From NCBI GenBank assembly GCA_963728825.1, contig CAVSLA010000003.1, forward strand, positions 1-64,000: DNA of 64,000 nucleotides, written 5' to 3'. The notes beneath the pieces are model-generated. The model was not told the origin of the DNA, made no database searches, and saw nothing but the letters and a program-made list of their open reading frames with translations. The DNA comes from CAVREM01 sp963728825 (GTDB lineage Bacteria; Acidobacteriota; Vicinamibacteria; Vicinamibacterales; CAVVIG01). The position numbers and the translations under genes are program-made. Below, in pieces: positions 42,819 to 51,860 of the stretch (within the stretch, counting starts at the first letter, position 1; every line of letters begins with the position of its first letter).

Positions 42819-43235
42819 CTACTTCGCGGGCGAGAAATCGGTCGGGTTGACGAAGAGCGACGTGATCTTGATTTGACCGGTCGGCGCGGCGGTCTTCCGC
42901 AGTTCCGCCCACTCGGCATCCTTGCCGAAGGCGCTCCAGTTCTCCTTGGCCTTCTCCCGGCTTTCGTGAGACAGGATGTAGACAAAGGTGTTCTCGGACT
43001 GCGGCGCTTCGGTTGCGGTGGAATACATCACGCTCTTCATCCCAAGGCGATCGAAGATGCCCGCTTCCCGCCGCATCCGCGTCACCAGGTTGTCCAGGCC
43101 GGTCTTGTCGGGCGTCACGTAGGTACGAATCTCGAGGACGCGCTGCCCCTGCGCCGACACTTCGGCTTCGCGGCCAGCGAAGTAGCCCGCGGCGAACACC
43201 AGCGCCACTACACCAGCCGTCAGTTTGTAGTTCAC
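42819..43235 (-). CDS. Exported NIPSNAP-family protein
   Basis: The 138-aa protein has an N-terminal signal or anchor (KLTAGVVALVFAAGYFAGR). The NIPSNAP fold follows: RVLEIRTYVTPDKTGLDNLV, GIFDRLGMKSVMYSTATEA, FVYILSHESREKAKENWSAF, and the end SLFVNPTDFSPAK. It is paralogous to 27334-27777. It is flanked on both sides by REP-like hairpins (42777 and 43252). Confidence 0.8.
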   Translation of the reverse strand: MNYKLTAGVVALVFAAGYFAGREAEVSAQGQRVLEIRTYVTPDKTGLDNLVTRMRREAGIFDRLGMKSVMYSTATEAPQSENTFVYILSHESREKAKENWSAFGKDAEWAELRKTAAPTGQIKITSLFVNPTDFSPAK

Positions 43236-43251
43236 AACGTCACCTCCTGAT

Positions 43252-43279
43252 GCCGGGTCTGAAACGACCCGGCCTACAT
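43252..43279 (+). repeat. REP-like hairpin with CTACATT tail
   Basis: GCCGGGTC-TGAAAC-GACCCGGC followed by CTACATT lies in the 51-base space between the NIPSNAP start and the tannase end. Confidence 0.7.
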
Positions 43280-43286
43280 TCGACGT

Positions 43287-44783
43287 TCATCGGCACGCGA
43301 AATTGTGTTCGTCGTCGGTGCTGCCCGAGCCGTTGTAGACCGCTGTCTGTGGATACGGACAGAGAGGCCGGCTGCGGGTCACCGCGCCGCTCGCCACCTT
43401 CGTCGCGATCACGCGCTCCGGCAGCTTTACCCTTCTCCACCCAGTCCACGATCGCCGTCGTCCAGTCGACGGTGTCCGGACCTGTTCCGCCGCCGCAGTG
43501 GAGTACGCCGGGCATCAGAAATGTTCGAAGGTAACTGGCGGCTTTCGGATCGCGCGCGTACACCTGGTCGTGATAGCGGATGCTCGCGAGCGGCGTCAGC
43601 GCGGGATCGGCCCAGCCATGCCAGAGAATCAGCTTGCCGCCGCGCGCGTTGAACGCGCTCAGGTCCGGGTTGGTCGCGTTGAGGAACGACGCCGCCAGCG
43701 CGGTGTCCTTCTTCCAGTTGTCGAGGTTGTACTTGCTGTAGTCCCAGTTGGGATCGTTGAACACCAGGTACTTGAAGATCCCTGTGCCGAACGCGAACCG
43801 CAGGCTCGGAGCCTGGCCCGCGGCCGGCGGCTTGACGCCGGTGATCCACTGCGGCCAGCCGGCGGTCTGGCCTTCCCCGCCGACCGGCTGCCCGGGATAG
43901 ATCTCCCCGTCACGGTTGCCGGTCGGTGCATAAATCACCTTGAGCGCATTCTTCTGCGCCGCGGTGATCGGCAGCGTGTTGACGTCGAACCGGCACTGTC
44001 GGGGATCGTCGATCACCCCGTCGCTCACACCATCCTGCTTGTCGCACGACTCGACGATTCTTGGTCTCGACGTTCTTGAGCGTGTCCGGCGGGAACAGCA
44101 ACGCGTCCATCTTCCCTGGATCCGGGAAGACCGCCTGCATGTTGCGAATCATCGCCGCGGCGATGCCGGTCCAGTCGTAGGCGGGCGCACCCGAAATGAT
44201 GCCGTCGAAGTCGGTGGGGAAACGCTGCGCTTCCATCAGCGCCTGGCCGCCACCACGCGAGCAGCCCTGAAAGTAACTGCGCACGGCCGGCGTTCCGTAG
44301 TGGCTCGCGATGATCGCCTTGGCCGTTTCAGAGGTGCGATGAACCGCGAGGTAGCCGAAGTTCACCTGGCGCTCGAGGTTGTTGTGAGCCCAGCTCGCAT
44401 CGGTGCCCGCCCCCTGGTGCCCGGTGTCGGTGCCGGCGGTCGCGAACCCCTGATTGACCGTCGAACTGTGCGGAGTTCTGAATGCTCCCGACGAAACCGC
44501 CGCCGCCGCCCATGAAGAACTTCTGATTCCACGTCTCAGGCAGCAGCAGCGCGAACCGGATTTCCGTCCCGATGACGCCGGTGACGCGGCAATGCGCCAC
44601 GCGGATCGCACCGGTCGTCGCGGCCGGGACGGCTACCGCTTCTTCGATCCTGACGTCCGGCAGCCGCAGCGACGCCAGTTCCGTACAGCCGACGCGCGAC
44701 GACTGCTGCGCGGCAACGAGCAGGCGCTGGGTCGCGAACGTCAGACACGCAATCGTGACGATGGCAATGAGCGATCGCTGCAT
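43287..44783 (-). CDS. Tannase/feruloyl esterase-like protein, three frameshifts
   Basis: The corrected product is ~495 aa from ATG 44783, with a signal peptide (ending LLVAAQQ). The esterase features are RVTGVIGTEIRFALLLPETW, GFATAGTDTGHQGAGTDASW, the nucleophile Ser in YFQGCSRGGGQALMEA, Asp in LILWHGWADPALTPL and His in MPGVLHCGGGTGPD. Frame breaks fall near 44465, 44058 (extra A in AAGAATC) and 43418. After the last, the natural end is VIATKVASGAVTRSRPLCPY...NFACR. Such exported enzymes hydrolyse gallate or ferulate esters. Three breaks suggest either a dead gene or local assembly errors. Confidence 0.7.
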
Positions 44784-44821
44784 GACAGTCAACTCCAGAC
44801 TCCGATCGCGAATCCGCGTGA

Positions 44822-45505
44822 TCAGTTCGTCGCGAAACAGTAGAACAGGCCGGCGCCGCCGGTCGCCACCAGGTTCTCCTGGCTGCAGCCGTTGCTCAGA
44901 TGCACCGCATTCCAGGAGGCGTTGGCACCCCCCAGCCGATCGTGATGTCCGAGCATCGCGCGGCCTTCGGCGTTCGACGTCCAGTTGTTGCAGGTGGCGG
45001 TGTTCGGCGCGCCGAGCAGCGCGCGGCCATGTGAGTCCGAGCCGGTGAGGATGTCGTGCTGGTTCGGCTTGTCCCCGACGCCGGCAACCTCTCCGCCCTT
45101 CTCGTTCAGCGCGGTCGGCTTGCGGATGTTATTGCGGTCGCGCTCGTAGTCACCGTGCAGATCGGCGACGTTGGACGCGATCAGCTGCCCCTTGGCGTTG
45201 AACCACGGCCCCGAACCGATGCGGTCGCGCGCATTCACGCCGGCCTGGCCGCCCATCGGCAGGGTGCTCAGATACGCGCGCCAGGTCCGGTTGCCGGCGC
45301 CGGCGGCCGCCGCCAGCGTCTGGCAATGTTTGTCGGCGCCCTCGAGTCCGCCGAGATTGGCGCCATTTCCAGGACCGACACTGGTGATGAAAAATCCCAT
45401 CGGTTGGGCCGGCGGCTTGGCGGCTGGCTGTTGCGCAAGGACGCCAGCCTCGGCCAGCAGAACGGCGGTCGTCGCCGAGGCCGCGAGTGCACGGACGATG
45501 CTCAT
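44822..45505 (-). CDS. Exported lectin-like (endostatin-fold type) protein
   Basis: The 227-aa protein has a signal peptide (1-24, ending GVLAQ). The mature part shows a pattern seen in exported C-type-lectin/endostatin-like proteins: GADKHCQTLAAAAGAGNRTW, RAYLSTLPMGGQAGVNARDR, IGSGPWFNAKGQLIASNVAD, TATCNNWTSNAEGRAMLGHH and VHLSNGCSQENLVATGGAGL with FYCF. Four Cys probably make two disulphides. Ligand unknown. It starts 39 bases before the tannase ATG on the same strand, so co-transcription is possible. Confidence 0.65.
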   Translation of the reverse strand: MSIVRALAASATTAVLLAEAGVLAQQPAAKPPAQPMGFFITSVGPGNGANLGGLEGADKHCQTLAAAAGAGNRTWRAYLSTLPMGGQAGVNARDRIGSGPWFNAKGQLIASNVADLHGDYERDRNNIRKPTALNEKGGEVAGVGDKPNQHDILTGSDSHGRALLGAPNTATCNNWTSNAEGRAMLGHHDRLGGANASWNAVHLSNGCSQENLVATGGAGLFYCFATN

Positions 45506-45549
45506 AGTTCGCTCCTTCGGAAAGTATGACGGGCGGATTCTAGCGCGAA

Positions 45550-46245
45550 TCACTCGGACGCGCCGGCCGGCATGTGCAGCGCGGCTTCGAGCAGCTCGAG
45601 GTAGCGGCGCCGCTCGACTTCGATGGCACCGAGCGACGCAAGGTGGGCGGACTGCCACTGCACGTCGAGCAGCGTCATGCCGGAGTCGCGCATCAGATCG
45701 ACCAGGGAGGCCAGCGCGACCTTGGAGGCGTCGCGCTGCAGATGAAACATCGACTCGCCGGCAAACAGGCCGGCGATGCGCACCCCGTACAGCCCGCCGA
45801 CCAGTGTGCCGCCCCGATCGAACACCTCGACGCTGTGGGCCCATCCGAGCTCATGAAGCCCCGTGTAGGCGTCGATGAATTCGCGTGTGATCCAGGCGCT
45901 CGGACGCTTCGGGTTGGCGCACGCGCGAATGACGTGGCCGAAACAGGTGTCGACGCGCACGTCGAAGCGCCTGGCGCTCTGCCGGAGAGATCGCGTGACG
46001 CGCAGATTGTCGAGCGGCAATATGCCGCGTGTCTCCGGCGACCACCACGCCAGCACCGGCTCGGACCGATCGGGCACCTCGAGCGGCATCGGGAAGATCC
46101 CGCTGCGGTACGCCTGCAGCAGCGTCGCGGGCTCGAGGTCGGCACCCGCGGCGATCACGTCCTGGTCCGGCCACAGCTCCGGCGGCGGGAACCGCCAGCA
46201 GCTGTCGCCAACCGGCTGCGGCTGGCTACGCCAGGTCGTGGGCAC
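45550..46245 (-). CDS. aat: Leucyl/phenylalanyl-tRNA-protein transferase
   Basis: The 231-aa protein has the family motifs: FPPPELWPDQDVIAAGADLE near the N-terminus, AYRSGIFPMPL, LAWWSPETRGILPL, WITREFIDAYTGLHELGWAHSVEV-type core, and GGLYGVRIAGLFAGESMFH. Aat adds Leu or Phe from aminoacyl-tRNA to N-terminal Arg/Lys of proteins, marking them for ClpAP/ClpS degradation. Length is normal for the family. It overlaps no neighbour. No clpS or clpA lies within the window. Confidence 0.93.
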   Translation of the reverse strand: MPTTWRSQPQPVGDSCWRFPPPELWPDQDVIAAGADLEPATLLQAYRSGIFPMPLEVPDRSEPVLAWWSPETRGILPLDNLRVTRSLRQSARRFDVRVDTCFGHVIRACANPKRPSAWITREFIDAYTGLHELGWAHSVEVFDRGGTLVGGLYGVRIAGLFAGESMFHLQRDASKVALASLVDLMRDSGMTLLDVQWQSAHLASLGAIEVERRRYLELLEAALHMPAGASE

Positions 46246-46263
46246 GTTCCGGCCCTTCCGTGG

Positions 46264-46827
46264 TTACTGACGTCGGCCGGTGAGATCGCCGGCCAGCTGC
46301 GCCAGCACAGCGCGCTCTTCGGCTGACACTTTGTTCAACCCGAGAATTCCTCCCGAGGCGGCGGCGATGCTCTCGCAGTACTTCACGAGCTCGTCGGCGC
46401 TCAGGTTCGACGCCGCCGACGTTGGCGAGGCCAGCATCGCGCGGATCAGCCGGCGCGCCCGTACGAACACCTGCTCGTCGGGCGGCGAGGTGAGCCAGGC
46501 CGATAGCTGCCGATCGGCCGGACTACCCTCGGCGATGCCGCGCGCCCGAGCCAGCTTGACGATCAGCTGCCGTTCCGCGGGACTCACCCCTGCTTCCGCC
46601 CACGCGATCTGCACGAGCGGCATGAGCGGCAACAGCGCCACGGTGTCGACGGTGAAACCGAGCGCCTCGAGCTCCTTCAGAAGCTCCGGGTCGTCGAGTC
46701 CAGCCCTGGCTCCGAGCTCACGCCGTGCGCTGTCCGCTTCGGCGGCGCGCCGCATCTTGGCAATCAACTCCTGGTCCTTCTTCCAGAAATACTCTTCCTC
46801 ACGAGAGCGAGCGTCGTTGTCCGGCAT
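46264..46827 (-). CDS. TerB-like protein
   Basis: The 187-aa protein is helical. Residues ~65-185 resemble the TerB (tellurite resistance/cofactor C4) domain: LLPLMPLVQIAWAEAGVSPA, ERQLIVKLARARGIAEGSPA, VKYCESIAAASGGILGLNKV, SAEERAVLAQLAGDL. The N-terminal ~60 residues are charged and may form a coiled coil. Such proteins are often cytoplasmic stress-related factors. It lies just upstream of aat on the same strand (18-base gap). Confidence 0.7.
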   Translation of the reverse strand: MPDNDARSREEEYFWKKDQELIAKMRRAAEADSARRELGARAGLDDPELLKELEALGFTVDTVALLPLMPLVQIAWAEAGVSPAERQLIVKLARARGIAEGSPADRQLSAWLTSPPDEQVFVRARRLIRAMLASPTSAASNLSADELVKYCESIAAASGGILGLNKVSAEERAVLAQLAGDLTGRRQ

Positions 46828-46882
46828 CGACCTGTCTCCTCCTGACGAAGTGCTGCGGTCTCGATCCTAGCATTGACGTAGC

Positions 46883-47896
46883 ATGGGACAAGAAATGCCG
46901 CCGACACAACAGCGCCAGGTCGTCGCGGATCGTGGGGACGGCGGACGACGCCTCGATCTCGTGGTCTGCCGCCATTTGTCCGATCTGAGTGTCGCGACCC
47001 GCACGCAAGTCCAGGCCTGGATCGACGCAGGAGCCGTGACCGTGAACGGACGGCCGGTGCATCGCGCGGCCGCGCGTGTCACGGTCGGCGATCGTGTCGA
47101 CGTTCTGCTGCCTCCCGATGTGGGTCGCCGCCTGGTGATGGCTCCCGAAGCTCTGCCGCTGGAGGTGCTGTACGAAGACGACTCGCTGATCGCGGTCAAC
47201 AAGCCGGCGGGGATGGTCGTCCATCCGACCTATCGGCATACGCAGGGAACGTTGATGAACGCGCTGCTCTGGCACGCGCGCAGCTGGCGGCACCCGTCAC
47301 GGCCCTCCATCGTCGGCCGCCTCGACAAACTCACCTCGGGCATCGTCATCGCGGCGAAGAGCACGCGCGCCCACGCGGCGCTGCAGCGGGCGATGACGGC
47401 GCGGCACGCCGAGAAGCTGTATCTGGCGCTGGTTTACGGAAGCGTCGGTGCTCTGCGCGGCGAGATCGACTTGCCGCTGCGACGGGACTCACGCGATCGC
47501 AGACGCGTCGTGGCGGCCGAGACGGGCGGCGCGCCAAGCCTCACACGATTCGAACGTCTTGGCGTCGCAGCAGTGTCGCGGCCCGGGCTGACGCTCCTGC
47601 AGTGTCAGCTGCTCACCGGTCGGATGCACCAGATACGTGTCCACCTCGCGGCGCGCGGCTGGCCGATTGTCGGCGACTCCAAGTACGGCGCCCCGCTCTG
47701 GCAAGACCTGGCCGACGCGACGCTCCGCGCGGAAGTGGCCGCAGTCGGGCGACAGGCGCTTCATGCCTGGCGTCTGTCCCTGACGCACCCAGTCACGCAT
47801 AAGCCGTTGGCCATCGAAGCACCAGTGCCGACCGATCTCGATCGGCTGCTGCGCGCCGCCGGGATGGCTGGTCTTGTACAATGCCGGCCGCGATGA
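46883..47896 (+). CDS. RluA/RluD-family pseudouridine synthase
   Basis: The 337-aa protein has an N-terminal S4 RNA-binding domain (TRTQVQAWIDAGAVTVNGRP, RVTVGDRVDVLLPPD; ~35-80) and a catalytic domain with LEVLYEDDSLIAVNKPAGM and the active-site Asp in IVGRLDKLTSGIVIAAKST. The C-terminal LLTGRMHQIRVHLAARGWPI and VGDSKYG are also typical. The S4 domain suggests RluD-type modification of large-subunit rRNA, but the exact uridine cannot be told. The next gene overlaps its stop (ATGA). Confidence 0.9.
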   Translation: MGQEMPPTQQRQVVADRGDGGRRLDLVVCRHLSDLSVATRTQVQAWIDAGAVTVNGRPVHRAAARVTVGDRVDVLLPPDVGRRLVMAPEALPLEVLYEDDSLIAVNKPAGMVVHPTYRHTQGTLMNALLWHARSWRHPSRPSIVGRLDKLTSGIVIAAKSTRAHAALQRAMTARHAEKLYLALVYGSVGALRGEIDLPLRRDSRDRRRVVAAETGGAPSLTRFERLGVAAVSRPGLTLLQCQLLTGRMHQIRVHLAARGWPIVGDSKYGAPLWQDLADATLRAEVAAVGRQALHAWRLSLTHPVTHKPLAIEAPVPTDLDRLLRAAGMAGLVQCRPR

Positions 47897-48360
47897 CCCA
47901 CCAGCTGTTGATCACCGCGCAGATTCTCTTCCTGGCGGCTTGCGCGCAGGCCGCCGCCGATCGCGCGCCGCTCACCGGATCGTCCAAGACGCTGACGGTC
48001 CGCGGCGAATATGCGACGGTCGCCCTCGACCAGATCGAGGGCATGTCCATTCGTGACGGCAAGCTCGTACTGAGAGGATCGACGACGACCGCGAGCGTCG
48101 ATCTGCCGCCGGCCGCCGATCCCGCGAAGGCCGGGCGGGGCTGGGCGCTGGTGACGGAAACCGCGGCAGGCGACCAGCGCTCCGTGACCTTCACGCACGA
48201 AACGACGTTGGACGATTTCACCCTGGAGCTGCCGGCCAGCGAGGCTCCGCTCCGCTACGGCAGCCTCGCCGGTCGTAACGGTGAGGACATTCTCGTGTTC
48301 GCCTGGGGCGCCGAGTCGCGGTCGTACTGGGGCTACGTAGCGATTGCACGCAATCATTAA
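47893..48360 (+). CDS. Small exported protein of unknown function
   Basis: The 155-aa protein is read from ATG 47893, which overlaps the preceding TGA. The N-terminus (LLITAQILFLAACAQAAADR) could be a signal peptide or lipoprotein signal. The rest is beta-rich (KTLTVRGEYATVALDQIEGM, KLVLRGSTTTASVDLPPA, EDILVFAWGAESRSYWGYVA). No family recognised. Translational coupling to the pseudouridine synthase is clear but gives no functional clue. Confidence 0.6.
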   Translation: MTHQLLITAQILFLAACAQAAADRAPLTGSSKTLTVRGEYATVALDQIEGMSIRDGKLVLRGSTTTASVDLPPAADPAKAGRGWALVTETAAGDQRSVTFTHETTLDDFTLELPASEAPLRYGSLAGRNGEDILVFAWGAESRSYWGYVAIARNH

Positions 48361-48440
48361 GTCGACAGTCAGCAGTCACAGTCATCAGTCGCTAGTCGAC
48401 TGTCGACTGTCGACTGATGATGCCGACTGTTGACTGACGC
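48361..48440. repeat. GTCGACTGT-type simple tandem repeat
   Basis: Irregular repeats of CAGTCGACTGTCGACTGTC-type sequence (units of 7-9 bases) fill the space between the exported-protein gene and the OsmC gene. The OsmC frame reads into them before stopping at 48369. Confidence 0.6.
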
Positions 48441-48887
48441 CTCGTGGCGCACGGGAAAATTCACCGATCGGGCGATGAAACAGAGGTGGTGCGCGCGTTC
48501 GTTCAACGCCATCACCTCGCTCTCGCGGCCGGACTCGAGGACGGTGATGCGCGGCCGAAGGACGACTTCTGAGAATTGCCCGGAGCCGTCGGGATTCAAC
48601 GCCATCGTGCCCGACGCCGTGTCGATGTATTCGACGACCGTGACCTTCGCCTCCGCGCACAGGTGCAGCAACCACAACATGTGGCAGGCGGCCAACGATC
48701 CGACGAGGAGATCCTCGGGGCTGTAGCGCGTCTTGTCGCCGCGGAACGCCGGGTCGGAAGAGCCTGGAATGACGGTCGGCTTACCCGCGCCGCCGATCTC
48801 ATGATTGCGGCTGTAGTTCCGGTAGCTGCTGGTGCCGGTTCCGAGATTGCCGGTCCACGTAACTGTTGCCTCGAAATGATGAGTCAT
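48369..48887 (-). CDS. OsmC/Ohr-family protein
   Basis: The 172-aa protein has the OsmC fold: HHFEATVTWTGNLGTGTSSY, then RYSPEDLLVGSLAACHMLWL with the first redox Cys, and HHLCFIARSVNFPVRHEASV with the second. OsmC/Ohr proteins reduce organic hydroperoxides with this Cys pair. The last ~20 residues (VNSRHHQSTVDSRLATDDCD) are encoded by the tandem repeat, so the original stop was lost and the protein gained a repeat-derived tail. The ligase gene ends just upstream. Confidence 0.85.
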   Translation of the reverse strand: MTHHFEATVTWTGNLGTGTSSYRNYSRNHEIGGAGKPTVIPGSSDPAFRGDKTRYSPEDLLVGSLAACHMLWLLHLCAEAKVTVVEYIDTASGTMALNPDGSGQFSEVVLRPRITVLESGRESEVMALNERAHHLCFIARSVNFPVRHEASVNSRHHQSTVDSRLATDDCDC

Positions 48888-48890
48888 CGG

Positions 48891-49832
48891 CTACGTCTCC
48901 CGCCGGACGTCGCGGGCCGCTTTGTCCTCACGAAACCCGACAAATGACGAGTGGCGCAGGTTTCCGTCGCGCGTCCACTCGGTGAAGGCGATTTCCGCCA
49001 CGACGGCCGGCTTCACCCATTTCAGCATCGTCATTTCCTCGTCGGTGACGCCTTCGCCCCAGTGGCTGCTGCGGCCGCTGGGGAGATTCACGAACGGACA
49101 GGTCCGTGTCGCGAGCGGAACCAGCCGCCGCATCATCTCCGCTCGCGCGTGCGGCGTGAATCCCGCTCGAACTTTGCCGGCGTAGTGCAGCTGCCGTCCC
49201 TGGTAGTAGCCGACCAGGACCGAGTCGAATCCCGCACTCGCGGGCTTGTAGCCGCCGACGACCAGTTCCTGCCGGCGGCTGAACTTCACCTTGATCCAGG
49301 CGTCGCTGCGGCGAGCCGCTTCATATCTGGAGTCGCGCCGCTTGGCCACCACCCCTTCCAGCCCAAGCTCGCGCACGGCGCGCTCGATCTGCTCCGGCGT
49401 CCCCGGCAGCGGCTCCGACACGAGAATCGAGGTGCCTTTGACCGCCTCGGCGAGGCGCTTCCGACGCGCGTCGAGCGGCTCGCGCGTCAAGTCGCGGCCC
49501 GAGGCCTCCAACATGTCGAACACGTAGTACAGCACTGCCGCTGCCGACTGATGATGCAGCGCTTGAAACGAGGGGCGGCCCGCCTCGTCGATCGCAACCA
49601 GCTCGCCGTCGACCAGTGCGCTGCTGGCCTTCAGCTCGCCGATGGTCCGCGCGACGGAGGGATATACGGCGGTGACATCCTTGAGATTCCGGGAAAACAG
49701 CCGCACGCGCTCCCCCTCTTTCAGCGCCAGCGTCCGGTATCCGTCCCACTTCACTTCATACGACCATCGCTCGCCGACGGGCAGCGTTCGCGCCAGCGTG
49801 GCCATCATCGGGGAGGGAACGCGGGCGGGCAT
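48891..49832 (-). CDS. LigD-type ATP-dependent DNA ligase
   Basis: The 313-aa protein has the nucleotidyltransferase domain with AMP-accepting Lys (WSYEVKWDGYRTLALKEG, ~26-43), RLFSRNLKDVTAVYPSVART, ALVDGELVAIDEAGRPSFQA, YYVFDMLEASGRDLTREPLD, EGVVAKRRDSRYEAARRSDA and WIKVKFSRRQELVVGGYK, then an OB domain ending in ...PAVVAEIAFTEWTRDGNLRH. It is the ligase module of LigD without polymerase or nuclease domains. Such ligases work with Ku in end joining; no ku gene is in the window. Confidence 0.9.
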   Translation of the reverse strand: MPARVPSPMMATLARTLPVGERWSYEVKWDGYRTLALKEGERVRLFSRNLKDVTAVYPSVARTIGELKASSALVDGELVAIDEAGRPSFQALHHQSAAAVLYYVFDMLEASGRDLTREPLDARRKRLAEAVKGTSILVSEPLPGTPEQIERAVRELGLEGVVAKRRDSRYEAARRSDAWIKVKFSRRQELVVGGYKPASAGFDSVLVGYYQGRQLHYAGKVRAGFTPHARAEMMRRLVPLATRTCPFVNLPSGRSSHWGEGVTDEEMTMLKWVKPAVVAEIAFTEWTRDGNLRHSSFVGFREDKAARDVRRET

Positions 49833-49892
49833 CGATGTCGATCAGTCTAAACACAAGCCACGAAAACACGAAAACACCACTATGCTCTGCCG

Positions 49893-51764
49893 ATGCCCTC
49901 ATTGGAATTCCGATCGAAAGTCCTCGCCGACTACCCCGACGTGCTGACGCCCGAAGCGATCGCGGCGCTCGAGGCCCTGGCGCCGCTGGACAAGAATCGA
50001 CAAGCGGTGATGACCGCACGGATCGCGCGGCGGGCCGAGCGCGCGCGGCGACGTCAGCGGCTGGCATTTCTCGACCCTCACGCCACGATTCCGCGCACCG
50101 GCATCAATGTGCAAGACGCGCGGGAGGGACGGTTCGAGGGCAGCGAGATCCCCGCGGACCTGCAGCGGCAGTGGATCCAGGGCACCGGCCCTGCGGCGCG
50201 GCCGAACGCACCGACCGCCACCAGCATCCGCAACGTCGCCTACGCCCTGCTGTCCGGCGCCGACGGCTGGATGTTCGACGGTGAAGACGCGCTGGGTCAG
50301 GTTTCGACGATGTCGCTCGAGAACCAGCGGAACCTGAAGCTCGCGATCGATCGCGATCCGGTCTTTCTAGCCGTCGCCGAACAGGTCTCGCGCGAGATGA
50401 ACGCCTGGGCGCAGGACTTCTTCGGCACGGCCATCCCCCAGCCGATGATCGGCGACTGGCGCAGCCAGCTGAACTTCACGACCAAGATATTTCGAGCGCG
50501 AGGGCTGCACCTCGACGATCGCCACGTCCGCCACGCGGACGGCCGCGGCTTGTCCGCGTCGATCGTTGACGCCGCGCTGTACGTCACCCACAACCACGCT
50601 CGGCTGAAGGCCGACGGCGCGTCGCTCGTCTTGTACCTGCCCAAGATCCAGACCGCCGAAGAGGCGGTCGTCTGGCACGAGATCCTCTCGACACTCGAAC
50701 GCCACCTCGGGCTGCTCAATGGGTCGATCAAGACCTATGTGCTGGTCGAGCAGATCGAAGCCTCCTTCCAGCTGATGGAGATCCGCGCCGCGCTCGCGCC
50801 ACGGTTCGTCGGGTTCAACACCGGTCGGTGGGATTACATCAACAGCGTGTCCGACGCGATGGCCTGGGACGCGGACTTCGTCAATCCGAACATCGACGCG
50901 ATCACCATGACCTACGGCTACATGCGCACCTATGAAGATCGCGTGCGCCGCGCCGTGAACACGCCGGATCGCATTGGACGCTACGCGCTCTGGCAGGGCG
51001 GCATGGAACCGAACATTCCGGTCGGTTCGGCCGAAGGCGTTGCCAACGGCATGAAGCGGGCCGTGGCCGGTGCAGAGCGGGAGCAACGCGAAGGCGCCAG
51101 CGGTAAATGGGTCGCCCACTGGAAAATGGTCCACATCGTCAGGCCGGTGTGGGAGAGAGTGGGTACGCCCAACCAGTTGGGCCGCGCGTTCCCGCCGCTG
51201 ACCTACACCAATGCGGACGCCGCAGCGCTGGCGCTGCTGGAGCCCGGCCTGAGGACGACTCGAGGCGCGCGCGATCTGCTCAGCGTCGGCCTGCAGTACG
51301 GCAACGCCTTCGGGCAGGGCATGCAAGCCGCTGCGCTGAAGCCGGCGGACTTTTTCGGCAACGACGATGTGCTGTATCTGATGGAAGACATGGCCACGGG
51401 GGAGATCCGACTGAGCATCCTGTGGGAGTGGCTGCACAAGCAGGCCTCGCTGGACGACGCCGGCCCGTTCACGGCGGAGCTCTTCGGGCGGTTGCTGACG
51501 GAGGAGTACGACAAGCTTGTTGCCGCGAGCAATCGTGATGTCCACGACAACTCGAAGAAAACGACCCTGCCGATCGCGCGTGAGATCGTCAGGACCTACG
51601 TGCTCGAACCGGCCAAGCTCCCGTGGTACATCGACCTGCTCAACATCAATCTCGACAACCACGATCTGACTGAAGCGAAGCGCCGGATAGCGGGGTTGGC
51701 CGACGCATTCCGCCGCGACGGCACACGTCTGACCGAGAACCCGGACTTCGAGCGGCAGACCTGA
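49893..51764 (+). CDS. aceB: Malate synthase-like protein
   Basis: The 623-aa protein resembles malate synthase over most of its length: ADGWMFDGEDALGQVSTMSL, LVLYLPKIQTAEEAVVWHEI, IKTYVLVEQIEASFQLMEIR, FVGFNTGRWDYINSVSDAMA, MRTYEDRVRRAVNTPDRIGR and FAMPL-type core replaced by ALWQGGMEPNIPVG. It condenses glyoxylate with acetyl-CoA in the glyoxylate shunt. It is longer than the ~530-aa AceB form and shows an extended C-terminus (LLNINLDNHDLTEAKRRIAG). No isocitrate lyase lies in the window. Symbol is tentative. Confidence 0.8.
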   Translation: MPSLEFRSKVLADYPDVLTPEAIAALEALAPLDKNRQAVMTARIARRAERARRRQRLAFLDPHATIPRTGINVQDAREGRFEGSEIPADLQRQWIQGTGPAARPNAPTATSIRNVAYALLSGADGWMFDGEDALGQVSTMSLENQRNLKLAIDRDPVFLAVAEQVSREMNAWAQDFFGTAIPQPMIGDWRSQLNFTTKIFRARGLHLDDRHVRHADGRGLSASIVDAALYVTHNHARLKADGASLVLYLPKIQTAEEAVVWHEILSTLERHLGLLNGSIKTYVLVEQIEASFQLMEIRAALAPRFVGFNTGRWDYINSVSDAMAWDADFVNPNIDAITMTYGYMRTYEDRVRRAVNTPDRIGRYALWQGGMEPNIPVGSAEGVANGMKRAVAGAEREQREGASGKWVAHWKMVHIVRPVWERVGTPNQLGRAFPPLTYTNADAAALALLEPGLRTTRGARDLLSVGLQYGNAFGQGMQAAALKPADFFGNDDVLYLMEDMATGEIRLSILWEWLHKQASLDDAGPFTAELFGRLLTEEYDKLVAASNRDVHDNSKKTTLPIAREIVRTYVLEPAKLPWYIDLLNINLDNHDLTEAKRRIAGLADAFRRDGTRLTENPDFERQT

Positions 51765-51765
51765 G

Positions 51766-51857
51766 GCGGACCCGCCCTACGTACGGGAACACATGTAGGC
51801 CGGTCCTCTTGGACCCGGCGGGTGGCGTATGTAGGCCGGGTCCTTTTGGACCCGGCC
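51766..51857 (-). repeat. Cluster of three REP-like units
   Basis: A partial unit (GGCGGACCCGCCCTACGTAC, from 51766) is followed by two hairpins in the opposite sense: ATGTAGGCCGGTCC-TCTT-GGACCCGGC (51793-51819) and ATGTAGGCCGGGTCC-TTTT-GGACCCGGCC (51829-51857). They fill the space between convergent malate synthase and M28 peptidase genes and may also act as a terminator. Confidence 0.75.
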
Positions 51858-51860
51858 ATC

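Noticed and set aside
48361..48440. Possible CRISPR or iteron origin
   Set aside because: Units are 7-9 bases, adjoining and irregular, with no replication gene nearby; it is a simple repeat.
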